This document shows positions 16,922 to 26,333 of a DNA stretch of 64,000 bases, piece after piece; the first letter of the stretch is position 1; every line of letters begins with the position of its first letter. Source of the stretch: Pseudomonas sp. GOM7 (GTDB lineage: Bacteria; Pseudomonadota; Gammaproteobacteria; Pseudomonadales; Pseudomonadaceae). The notes beneath the pieces are model-generated. The model was given only the letters and a program-made list of their open reading frames with translations, searched no databases and was not told the origin of the DNA. The stretch covers positions 4,216,001-4,280,000 of the forward strand of contig NZ_CP113519.1 of assembly GCF_026723825.1 (NCBI RefSeq), read 5' to 3'. Both the position numbers and the translations under genes were made by a program.

Positions 16922-18082
16922 ATGCTGCACACCCTTGCCGTTGCCAACTACCGCTCGATCAACAACCTGATCCTGCCGCTGGGCCGGCTCAACCTGATCA
17001 CCGGCGCCAACGGCAGCGGCAAGTCCAACCTCTATCGCGCCCTGCGTCTGCTGGCGGAAACCGCCCAGGGCGGCGTGGTCAACGCCCTGGCCCGCGAAGG
17101 CGGGCTGGAGTCGAGTTTCTGGGCCGGGCCGGAGAAGATTTCCCGACGCATGCTCAAGGGCGAGGTACCCGTGCAGGGCGGCCCGCGGCAGAACGTGATG
17201 CGCCTGCGCCTGGGTTTTGCCGGTGAGGATTTCGGCTATGCCATCGCGCTGGGTCTGCCCGAGCCGAGCAACTCGGCCTTCTCCCTCGACCCGGAGATCA
17301 AGCGCGAGTGCATCTGGGCCGGCGCCAACTACCGCCCCGCCTCGCTGCTGGTGGATCGGGGCGGGCCTCTGGTGCGCATGCGCGAAGGACGCAGTTGGCA
17401 GGTACTGGCCCAGCACGTGCCGAACTACGACAGCCTGTTCGACCAGATCGGCAACGACCCCAATTGCCCGGAAGTCTTCCAGCTACGGGAAACCATTCGC
17501 CGCTGGCGCTTCTACGATCACTTTCGCAGCGACGCCGAGGCACCCGCGCGCCAGCCGCAACTGGGCACGCGCACGCCAGTGTTGCACCACGATGGCCGCG
17601 ACCTGGCCGCCGCGCTGCAGACCATCCGCGAAATAGGCGACCGCGCCGCGCTGGACGCCGCCATCGACGACGCCTTTCCTGGCAGCCGTCTGCACATCGA
17701 TTTCCAGGCCGGTGGGCGCTTCGCCGTCGAGCTGCGCCAGGAAGGTCTGCTACGCCCCTTGAGCGCCGCCGAGCTGTCCGACGGCACCCTGCGCTATCTG
17801 CTGCTGATCGCCGCCCTGCTAACACCCAGGCCACCGTCGCTGATGGTGCTCAACGAACCCGAAACCAGCCTGCACCCGGATCTGCTACCGGCGCTCGGGC
17901 GCCTGATCATCGCCGCCTCGCACCACACGCAGGTGTGGGTGGTATCTCACGCCAGCCGCCTGATCGCCACGCTGAAAGAAAGCCCCGCCTGCAACACCCT
18001 GGAGCTGGACAAGCAACTCGGTCAGACCTGCATCCGCGGCCAGGGCATGCTGGATGAGCCGGTCTGGCGCTGGCCGGACTAG
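16922..18082 (+). CDS. SMC/RecF-like AAA ATPase (AAA_21 type), function unknown
   Basis: A 386-residue cytoplasmic ATPase. The Walker A GANGSGKS lies at residues 30-37, close to the N-terminus as in RecF/SMC/OLD ATPases. An ABC-like signature stretch (LSDGTLRYLLL) and Walker B/D-loop LMVLNEPETSLHP lie near residues 282-325, followed by a switch His (VSHASRL). There is no TOPRIM nuclease domain, so it is not a full OLD nuclease. It closes a probable operon with an SDR and a small membrane protein. Family members are often labelled AAA ATPase or recombination protein F-like, without a proven role. Confidence 0.85.
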   Translation: MLHTLAVANYRSINNLILPLGRLNLITGANGSGKSNLYRALRLLAETAQGGVVNALAREGGLESSFWAGPEKISRRMLKGEVPVQGGPRQNVMRLRLGFAGEDFGYAIALGLPEPSNSAFSLDPEIKRECIWAGANYRPASLLVDRGGPLVRMREGRSWQVLAQHVPNYDSLFDQIGNDPNCPEVFQLRETIRRWRFYDHFRSDAEAPARQPQLGTRTPVLHHDGRDLAAALQTIREIGDRAALDAAIDDAFPGSRLHIDFQAGGRFAVELRQEGLLRPLSAAELSDGTLRYLLLIAALLTPRPPSLMVLNEPETSLHPDLLPALGRLIIAASHHTQVWVVSHASRLIATLKESPACNTLELDKQLGQTCIRGQGMLDEPVWRWPD

Positions 18083-18083
18083 C

Positions 18084-18159
18084 AGGCCGTTGAAAGCCAC
18101 CTAGGTTGCCATTGCTGCGTTAAAAACAGGTTCTTGGCATTTTCAGGGGGAATGCTTGG
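18084..18159 (+). repeat. Left outer flank of repeat element 1
   Basis: Directly after the ATPase stop comes AGGCCGTTGAAA (18084-18095). The same 12 bases start the left flank of element 2 (28837-28848), and their complement ends its right flank (29799-29810). The stretch to 18159 contains no gene. Confidence 0.6.
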
Positions 18160-18984
18160 TTGATACCGGACTGGCAATAAGGTGTTGGTTGTTCTTGTGT
18201 CTGTTCCGGCTTGCCGCGTTTTTGTTGATGTTTCTGGTTTCGCCCTCCCGGGCGAGTCACTTTTGACGGGCAAAAGTAACCAAAACCCTCCGCCCGGTCA
18301 TCCGGCCCTGGCTTCGCCAGGGTTCGCTCACTCCATCGCCGCTCCAGAGGCCCGCCACGGTGGGCCATCCATGGCCCATCGTGGCTCTCGCGACATCCAT
18401 GTAGCTCGACCTCTTCCACGACGACTCCGTTCGCCCTCCTGGGCGGGCTCTGCAGGCGCCTGAACCCGAGGTAACCCAGAATTAGCACGGAGTTTTGAGT
18501 ACAGGGTCAGCCTTAGGGCTGACCTGAATGCCGGCTGCAAGCCGGCAAGCCGTTCAATACATGAAACTGCGCGAATGAAACTATTGGTTTAATTCGACAG
18601 CCACGTCGTGCTTCCACTGCTACCAGAACACGCCGCGCATGCTCGGAACAACTGTACGTTCAGGCGCGCTAACTCCCCCTTCAGGAGGCCGAACGTAGGC
18701 ATTGCGCAGGGGGCGAGCGGCATGGATGCCGCGAGAGGCTTAAAGGGCCAGGGATGGCCCTTGTAAGCCGACCCCGGAGCGATGCCGGAGTGAGGGAAGT
18801 CGAGCGAAGCGAGACCCGGATGGCGGGGGTGCGTTTCTTTTGCTTACTTTTCTTTGCGCAGTTCAAAGAAAAGTGAGTCGCCCGAGGGGGCGAAACCCGG
18901 AATATCTGGACACACCCAAGGCGGCGTCCAGAAGACCAACACAGACCAACAAGACAACACACAAACTTGCCAGTCCGGTATCAA
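18160..18984. repeat. Repeat element 1: 825-bp non-coding element with 18-bp terminal inverted repeats
   Basis: Bounded by a perfect 18-bp inverted repeat, TTGATACCGGACTGGCAA at 18160-18177 and its complement at 18967-18984. The left half (from about 18236) and the right half (read on the other strand from about 18900) are divergent copies of one module. That module starts GTTTCGCCC, has a hairpin (18259-18277 left, 18846-18874 right), then a CATCCGG(G/C) stretch and a GGGCCATCC..GGCCC hairpin. The centre has two conserved hairpins, 18505-18524 and 18530-18546. A second copy is at 28881-29699. Small reading frames inside are not conserved between the copies. Confidence 0.8.
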
Positions 18985-19257
18985 GCAAACGATCCCACGC
19001 AAAATAAAAATAGGCTCGTGTGCGAGCCCAAGCTAGGCGCCCCCGTCAAAAATGCTCATTTACAGCTCGTAAAGTCGAGCGCGACTCCGACCGTTTTGAC
19101 TCACTGCGTTCGCCCTTCGGCTGTTACTCCCGTTGGTCGTTTCGCCTGTTTTTGCGGGGCCGCCATCGGTATTGCACTGGCGGCCTCGGCTCGGACTTCC
19201 TGCTTCGCTCCCTGCATCCATGCAGTCGTCGCCTACGTTTTCAGCAGCCTGCCAGGC
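18985..19257 (+). repeat. Right outer flank of repeat element 1
   Basis: No gene is seen between the inner inverted repeat and the RIO kinase stop. The stretch includes GTCAAAAATGCTCATTTACA (19046-19065) and ends with TTTTCAGCAGCCT (19238-19250). The latter is a degenerate inverted match to the AGGCCGTTGAAA at 18084. Together they could mark the outer borders of a composite insertion of about 1.17 kb. Confidence 0.5.
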
Positions 19258-20145
19258 TCAGCGCATCCAGGGCGGCGTGGGCTCGGCATCCTTGGGCGCG
19301 TCCTCGGCTTCCAGCAACGCCTTGCGCCGCGCCTCCTCGGCCAGCGCAGCCTTGATCTCGCGCATCACCGCATCAATGTCGGCGGCATCTTCTGGCTCGG
19401 CGAACTCGCCGGTGAGCTGGCTATCGGGCTGCAGCTTGCCGGCCTCGTAGAGCGCCCACATCTCCTTGGCGTACTTGGTGTACCTGAGCTCCGGAGCGAA
19501 CTGGCCGAAATACTCGGCCATGTTGCGCACGTCGCGCTCGAGCATGGCGAAGGCATGGTTGTTGGCAGCGGCATCCACCGCCTGGGGCAGGTCGATGATC
19601 ACCGGGCCTTCGGCGCCGAGCAGCACGTTGAATTCGGAGAGGTCGCCATGCACCAGGCCGGCGCAGAGCATCTTGACGATCTCCTGGATCATGAAGGCAT
19701 GGAATTCGCGGGCGTCGTCCGGGTGCAGCTCGACATCGTTGAGGCGTGGCGCCACATCGCCCTCGCCATCGTCGACCAGCTCCATCAGCAGCACGCCGTC
19801 GAGAAAATCGTAGGGCTTGGGCACGCGCACACCGGCACTGGCCAAGCGGAACAGTGCAGCCACCTCGGCGTTCTGCCAGGCCTGTTCCTGTTCCTTGCGC
19901 CCGTACTTGCTGCCCTTGGCCATGGCGCGCGCCTGGCGGCTGCCACGTACCTTGCGGCCTTCCTGATACTCGGCGGCCTGGCGGAAGCTGCGTTTGTTGG
20001 CCTCCTTGTAAACCTTGGCGCAGCGCAGCTCGTCACCACAGCGCACCACATAGACCGCGGCTTCCTTGCCGCTCATCAGCGGGCGTAGCACTTCATCCAC
20101 CAGTCCATCCTCGACCAGGGGTTCGATTCGTTTGGGCGTCTTCAT
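19258..20145 (-). CDS. RIO1-type serine protein kinase
   Basis: A 295-residue RIO-family kinase. The ATP-binding lysine is in RCAKVYKE (K44), the catalytic loop HGDLSEFNVLL gives D168 and N173, and the metal site IIDLPQA gives D185. This is the minimal RIO layout, without an activation loop. ATG at 20145 is chosen (MKTPKRIEPL) with AGGAG upstream. A longer frame to 20277 has no ribosome site. Bacterial RIO kinases are poorly characterised and the substrate is unknown. It ends next to repeat element 1 and is followed upstream by speC on the same strand. Confidence 0.88.
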   Translation of the reverse strand: MKTPKRIEPLVEDGLVDEVLRPLMSGKEAAVYVVRCGDELRCAKVYKEANKRSFRQAAEYQEGRKVRGSRQARAMAKGSKYGRKEQEQAWQNAEVAALFRLASAGVRVPKPYDFLDGVLLMELVDDGEGDVAPRLNDVELHPDDAREFHAFMIQEIVKMLCAGLVHGDLSEFNVLLGAEGPVIIDLPQAVDAAANNHAFAMLERDVRNMAEYFGQFAPELRYTKYAKEMWALYEAGKLQPDSQLTGEFAEPEDAADIDAVMREIKAALAEEARRKALLEAEDAPKDAEPTPPWMR

Positions 20146-20307
20146 CGGTGTGAATCGTGGCTCCTGCGTGGCGAAAAGCGTAAAGGCTGGTTGCCATCGT
20201 CTCACAGCCTGGAGGCGATGCCGACCCTCGATCTGCATGAGCATCCCGACGATGGTCGGAGCCGCGCGGCGGAACATCCACGCCGACAGCTACGGGCAGA
20301 AACGCAA

Positions 20308-20328
20308 ACGCCCACACGAGGTGGGCGT
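20308..20328 (-). terminator. Probable terminator of speC
   Basis: The 8-bp stem ACGCCCAC/GTGGGCGT (20308-20315, 20321-20328) lies 18 bp past the speC stop. Read on the - strand it is followed by a T-rich stretch (TTGCGTTTCT). Confidence 0.6.
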
Positions 20329-20345
20329 CGCTGACCTGCAAGGCG

Positions 20346-21509
20346 TTACAGGTAGTAGGACTTCAGCGGCGGAAAGCCATTGAACTCCACGGCGCTGTAG
20401 CTGGTGGTGTAGGCACCGGTGGACAGCCAGTACAGGCGGTCACCGCTGGCCAGGTTCAGCGGCAGACCATACTTGTAGTTCTCGTACATGATGTCGGCGC
20501 TGTCGCAGGTGGGACCCGCGATCACCACTTCTTCCATCTCGCCCTTCTTCTCGGTCCAGATGGGGAACTTGATGGCCTCGTCCATGGTTTCGATCAGGCC
20601 GCTGAACTTGCCGACGTCGGCATACACCCAGCGCTCCACGGCGGTACGCGACTTGCGCGCCACCAGCACCACTTCCGATACCAGCACACCGGCGTTGGCG
20701 ATCAGCGAACGGCCCGGCTCGAGGATGATTTCCGGCAGCTCGTCGCCGAAGTCTTCCTTGAGGAAGCGGGTGATTTCCGCCGCGTAGGTTTCCAGGTCGT
20801 TGGTGCGCTGGATGTAGTTGGCCGGGAAGCCACCACCCATGTTGATCATCTGCAGGGTGATGCCGTCTTCTTCCTTGAGGCGCTCGAAGATCACCTTGAC
20901 CTTGGCGATGGCCGCGTCCCACACGTCGATGTCGCGCTGCTGGCTGCCAACATGGAAGGAGATGCCGTAGGGCACCAGGCCCAGTTGCTTGGCCAGGATC
21001 AGCAGATCCAGGGCCATGTCCGGCTGGCAGCCGAACTTGCGCGACAGCGGCCAGTCGGCGCTGGTGGAGCCTTCGGTGAGGATACGCACGTAGACCTTAG
21101 ACCCCGGTGCGGCCTTGGCGATGTTGCGCAGGTCGGCTTCGGAATCGGTGGCGAACAGGCGCACACCCTTTTCATAGAAGTAGCGAATGTCGCGCGCCTT
21201 CTTGATGGTGTTGCCGTAGCTGATACGCTCGGGGCCGACGCCGGCGCCCATCACCTTGTCCAGCTCGTAGATCGAGGCGATGTCGAAGCTCGAGCCCTTG
21301 TCGCGCAGCAGTTCGATGATCTCGATGGCCGGGTTGGCCTTGACCGCGTAATAGGTCTTGGCGAAGGGGAAGCAGGTGCCCAGTTGGTCATAGGCATCGG
21401 CGATGATCTGCCGGTCGATCACCACGAAAGGGGTGTCGTGCTGATCGGCGAACGCCTTCATGCGCTGGAAAGTGGCGGGTGCGTAGTAGTCTTCGACCTT
21501 GATCGACAT
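20346..21509 (-). CDS. speC: Ornithine decarboxylase (alanine-racemase fold, PLP)
   Basis: The 387-residue enzyme decarboxylates ornithine to putrescine, the entry to polyamine synthesis. The PLP-binding lysine is in YYAVKANP (K57), the glycine-rich phosphate-binding stretch is MINMGGGFPAN, EPGRS is at 264-268, and the catalytic cysteine is in GPTCDSAD (C335). This is the eukaryotic-like fold-III type, as in Pseudomonas SpeC. The start MSIKVEDYY at 21509 gives the same 387 residues as the P. aeruginosa enzyme. GGAG is 7-8 nt upstream, and the ATG at 21521 would swallow it. Confidence 0.93.
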   Translation of the reverse strand: MSIKVEDYYAPATFQRMKAFADQHDTPFVVIDRQIIADAYDQLGTCFPFAKTYYAVKANPAIEIIELLRDKGSSFDIASIYELDKVMGAGVGPERISYGNTIKKARDIRYFYEKGVRLFATDSEADLRNIAKAAPGSKVYVRILTEGSTSADWPLSRKFGCQPDMALDLLILAKQLGLVPYGISFHVGSQQRDIDVWDAAIAKVKVIFERLKEEDGITLQMINMGGGFPANYIQRTNDLETYAAEITRFLKEDFGDELPEIILEPGRSLIANAGVLVSEVVLVARKSRTAVERWVYADVGKFSGLIETMDEAIKFPIWTEKKGEMEEVVIAGPTCDSADIMYENYKYGLPLNLASGDRLYWLSTGAYTTSYSAVEFNGFPPLKSYYL

Positions 21510-21955
21510 GCGGGACTCCATTGGCTAAACCGGGAACACATGGATTCGGGCAGCGAAACACCTGACAGGTTCCGCTACGTGTAGGGGGTGGCCGCGCAAC
21601 GCGCGTGCCTGAACGTCTGACAGTTTCCCCACTTTGGTTCGCCTACTTCCCAAGGCATGTCGCCGAGCATCGCCGATCGCGGTGAGCCACCTGCGATCTC
21701 TCGTCGTCAGTACTTGAGCCGGATGGATCGTTTCCAGCATGGACGTTCGGGCGCGGACTTTAAGACCATGCGCCCCTCCAGATCAACCGGAAATTCCCGC
21801 TAATTTCACATCGTTCCGGATATCGCACGAAATGCCCTGGAATGCTGAACAGGCGCGGCTTTCAGCCAGTTTGGCGCAGCCGTGTTTCAATGCCATTGCA
21901 GTGCCGTTTCAACCAGCGCATCGACCCGCCCGAAACACAGGCCAGACCAGCGGGA
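21510..21955 (-). other. 446-bp non-coding leader region upstream of speC
   Basis: No convincing gene on either strand. It separates the speC start from the 3' end of the flavoreductase gene, both on the - strand. It should hold the speC promoter and possibly a long leader. I cannot point to a clear -35/-10 pair. The open frames crossing it are shadows without ribosome sites. Confidence 0.5.
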
Positions 21956-24472
21956 TCAATACACGTCGCGGCGATAACGCCCGTCCTCGACCAGCTCCTG
22001 CACAACCTGCTCACCGAGCAACTCGCGTAGCGTCGTATCGACGCCGCCGGCCATGCCCTGCAGGCTGCCACAGACGTAGATGGCCGCCCCTTCGGCCAGC
22101 CAGGTGTGCAGGCGCTCGTGCTGTTCGCGCAGCAAATCCTGCACGTAGCGCCTTTCGGCCTGGTCGCGGGAGAAGGCCAGATCCAGATGCTGCAACTCAC
22201 CCGCGACCAGCGCCGCCTGCAGTTCGTCGCCACAGAAGAAGTCGCAAGCGCGGTTGCGCTCGCCGAACAGCAGCCAATTGCGCCCCTGCCCGGCCAGGGC
22301 GCGTGCCCGCAGCAGCGAACGCAGCCCGGCCAGACCGGTGCCACTGCCAATCAGGATCAGCGGGCAGTCGTCCTCCGGCAGATGGAAGCCACGGTTACGC
22401 CGCACCCGCGCCAGCAACTGGCCGCCCTCGGGCAGGTGCTGGCTCAGCCAGCCGGAACCGAGGCCCAGGCTGCCGTCGGCTAGCCGGGTCTGGCGCACGA
22501 TCAGTTGCAACACGCCGTCGGCCACCACCGAAGCGATGGAATATTCCCGTGTGCTCAGCGGCACCAAGGCATCAACCAGAGCCTGGGCATGCAGCCCGAC
22601 CAGATGGGCGAAGCTGTCCGGCAACTGCCGTTCGGCCAGAGCCTCGCGCAGCTCGAGATGCTGCCCATCCAGCGTCACCGCCTCGCCACCGGCTAAACCG
22701 GAATGCTGCAGCCAGGCCTGCACCCGCGCTGACGCATGGCGCGGGCGTATCTCGAGAATGTCGCCGGCCTGCCAGGTGCTTTGTGCCGGCGGCGTCAAGC
22801 CGATGAAATACACCGGCGCGCCCTGGCTACCGGGGTTGAGCAAACGGCGCTCGGCCAGCGTCCAGCGCTGCCAGGGCGCCTGCTCGAAGTGTACCGGCGC
22901 GGCACCGGTCAACTCGCTGAGGTGCTGCTGCCAACGCTGCAGCGCGGCCTGATCGGCACCATCGACCTCGACACTGTCGAACAGCCGCTGCGCGCCCTGC
23001 AGCCCCAGCCAGTGGTTGATACGCCGGGCGAAGCCGCAGAAGTGCTGATACTGCCGATCCCCCAGGGCCAGCACGGCGTAGCTCAGTTGCTCCAGCGGCA
23101 GCGAAGCGCCGAGTACCTTGCGCTCGAAGCCCTGGGCGGCGTCCGGCGCCTCGCCATCGCCGAAGGTGCTGACCACGAACAGCGCCTTGCGCGTCTTGCG
23201 CAAACTGTCGGCATCGACCCGCGACAGCGGCTCGACCCGTACCGGGATGCCGGCGGCCTGCAACTGCCCGGCGCTCTGCCAGGCCAGTTGTTCGGCGAAG
23301 CCGCTCTGACTGGCGAAGCCCACCAGCCAGCCTTCACCTGAATCGTCAGCCTGCAGCCCGGCGCGAGCCGCCAGCGCCGCACGTTTCTTGCGTCGCCGAT
23401 CCAGGTACAGCAGCCAACCGGTGATGAAGAACAGCGGCATGCTTGCCGAGGCCAGCAGCATCAGGATGCGCCCCGGCATGCCGAAATATTCGCCGACGTG
23501 CAGCGAATACAGACTGACCAGCAACTGTGCCTTGAGGCTCTTGTCGGCATAACGCTCGTGGCCGCTGACCTCGCCGCTCTTCGGGTCGATGTGCAACTGG
23601 TTGAAGGCCCGTGGGTGCTCGGCGTCATCAAGCAGGTAGAAGACTGTCGCTGGCTCCCCGGCAGCGGCCGGCAGACGCAGGTTCCAGGCCACCAGATGAG
23701 GCCCGGCCGCCTGCTGGATGCCCTGCCACATGGCCTCGTAGTCAACCTCGGGCACCGGGCCATTGGAGACTTTATGGGCACCCCGACCGCCACCCTGCTG
23801 TTGCGGCGTATCGGCGAGCAGTCGCGTCAGCCCTTCGCGGTACCAGTCATAGGACCAATAGAGGCCAGTGAGGCCGGCACAGAGGTAGAACAGCAGCGCC
23901 CAGGTGCCCGCGACGGCATGCAGATCCCAGTTGAAGCTGCGGCCTTTCTTCTTCCAGTCCAGGGTCAGCCAGACGCGCCAGTTCAACGCCTGGCGCGGCC
24001 AGCGCAGGTACAACCCGGACAGACAGAAGAACAGCAGCGCCAGGGTGCTGGCGGCAGTGATCTGCTTGCCCACCTCGCCCATGGCGAGAAAGCGATGCAG
24101 GTTCAGCATCAGGCGGAAGAAACCCTGACCGACGGGCTCGGCCAGCACCTCGCCAGTGTAGGGGTCGAAGACGATACGCGGGCCGCGCCGCTCGCCCGGC
24201 GGTGGCGACAGGAAGGCCGTGCCGGGCCCGTCATGCCGGCCATCGACCCACAGGCTGGTAACACGGTCGGCGGTGGCGGCCTCGATCCGTGCCGCCAGTT
24301 CGGCAGGTGTGAGGTAGCCCTGCGCACTGGGTCGGCTCTGCTCGGCGTTCAGCGCTCGGGTGATCTCGCCCTCGAAGCTGTAGAGCGCGCCGGTGATACC
24401 CATGATGGCCAGCACCAGCCCCGCGCTGATGCCGAAGAACCAGTGCAACTGGAAGACGATTTTCTTGAACAC
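21956..24472 (-). CDS. piuB: PepSY-domain membrane flavoreductase (PiuB-type iron-uptake reductase)
   Basis: An 838-residue fusion. The N-terminal PepSY-TM part (residues 1 to about 370) has membrane segments near 8-30, 140-158, 190-212 and 340-362. A flavodoxin-like FMN domain (about 378-520, with GFASQSG and VVSTFGDGEAP) is followed by an FAD-binding domain (REYS near 640) and an NAD(P) domain (GSGTGLAG near 707). This layout moves electrons from cytoplasmic NADPH across the membrane and is linked to ferric-siderophore reduction. The start is GTG at 24472. A Fur-like box is upstream. The piuB name is by similarity to P. aeruginosa PA4513. piuA/piuC are not adjacent. Confidence 0.8.
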   Translation of the reverse strand: MFKKIVFQLHWFFGISAGLVLAIMGITGALYSFEGEITRALNAEQSRPSAQGYLTPAELAARIEAATADRVTSLWVDGRHDGPGTAFLSPPPGERRGPRIVFDPYTGEVLAEPVGQGFFRLMLNLHRFLAMGEVGKQITAASTLALLFFCLSGLYLRWPRQALNWRVWLTLDWKKKGRSFNWDLHAVAGTWALLFYLCAGLTGLYWSYDWYREGLTRLLADTPQQQGGGRGAHKVSNGPVPEVDYEAMWQGIQQAAGPHLVAWNLRLPAAAGEPATVFYLLDDAEHPRAFNQLHIDPKSGEVSGHERYADKSLKAQLLVSLYSLHVGEYFGMPGRILMLLASASMPLFFITGWLLYLDRRRKKRAALAARAGLQADDSGEGWLVGFASQSGFAEQLAWQSAGQLQAAGIPVRVEPLSRVDADSLRKTRKALFVVSTFGDGEAPDAAQGFERKVLGASLPLEQLSYAVLALGDRQYQHFCGFARRINHWLGLQGAQRLFDSVEVDGADQAALQRWQQHLSELTGAAPVHFEQAPWQRWTLAERRLLNPGSQGAPVYFIGLTPPAQSTWQAGDILEIRPRHASARVQAWLQHSGLAGGEAVTLDGQHLELREALAERQLPDSFAHLVGLHAQALVDALVPLSTREYSIASVVADGVLQLIVRQTRLADGSLGLGSGWLSQHLPEGGQLLARVRRNRGFHLPEDDCPLILIGSGTGLAGLRSLLRARALAGQGRNWLLFGERNRACDFFCGDELQAALVAGELQHLDLAFSRDQAERRYVQDLLREQHERLHTWLAEGAAIYVCGSLQGMAGGVDTTLRELLGEQVVQELVEDGRYRRDVY

Positions 24473-24517
24473 GACGGAGCCACCCCTACCTGACCCTCAC
24501 GACGGGCGGCTACTCTA

Positions 24518-24536
24518 TATAAGAATAATTTTCATA
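24518..24536 (-). promoter_or_regulatory. Possible Fur box upstream of the flavoreductase
   Basis: The A/T-rich 19-mer beginning TATAAGAATAAT matches the GATAAT-based Fur consensus at about 12 of 19 positions by eye. It sits about 46 bp before the GTG start in otherwise GC-rich DNA. Iron control fits the gene's expected role. Confidence 0.5.
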
Positions 24537-24634
24537 ACCATTCATTTACGTGTTTTTTACGCATCGCGAGTCGCCTGCCAATGCCCGCACCGCAGGCCTA
24601 TCCACGCCCCTCGGCCAGAGCCTGCAGTTATCGG

Positions 24635-24640
24635 TATAAT
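24635..24640 (+). promoter_or_regulatory. Probable -10 box for prfC
   Basis: A perfect TATAAT stands 67 bp upstream of the prfC ATG. No good -35 hexamer is visible at the usual spacing. Confidence 0.45.
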
Positions 24641-24707
24641 CGCCAGTTTTCCGGGCGCCAGGTTCCATGCTAGGGCGTCCTCAACGATTCAACCCAGGCA
24701 CGCATCC

Positions 24708-26291
<1,584 letters not shown>

Positions 26292-26304
26292 TCAAGCCAG
26301 CGAA

Positions 26305-26327
26305 CAAGGCCCGCGCTGCGGGCCTTG
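26305..26327. terminator. Bidirectional terminator between prfC and gcd
   Basis: A 10-bp GC-rich stem (CAAGGCCCGC at 26305-26314, GCGGGCCTTG at 26318-26327) with a 3-nt loop lies between the convergent prfC and gcd stops. The T-run is short. Confidence 0.6.
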
Positions 26328-26333
26328 TGCCGC

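Noticed and set aside
16922..18082. Calling the ATPase an anti-phage (OLD/Septu-type) system
   Set aside because: No nuclease, TOPRIM or toxin partner is adjacent, and the neighbours are an SDR and a small membrane protein.
18160..18984. Calling the TIR-bounded element an insertion sequence
   Set aside because: It has no transposase frame, and I could not see a clear target-site duplication. Only a non-autonomous or non-transposon explanation is possible.
18120..19036. Several 60-120 codon frames inside repeat element 1
   Set aside because: Their translations are not preserved in element 2 and are interrupted at different places. The conserved feature is nucleic-acid structure, not protein.
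18967..20153. Plus-strand frames from 18967 to 20153
   Set aside because: They run opposite the RIO kinase, whose catalytic motifs are intact on the - strand.
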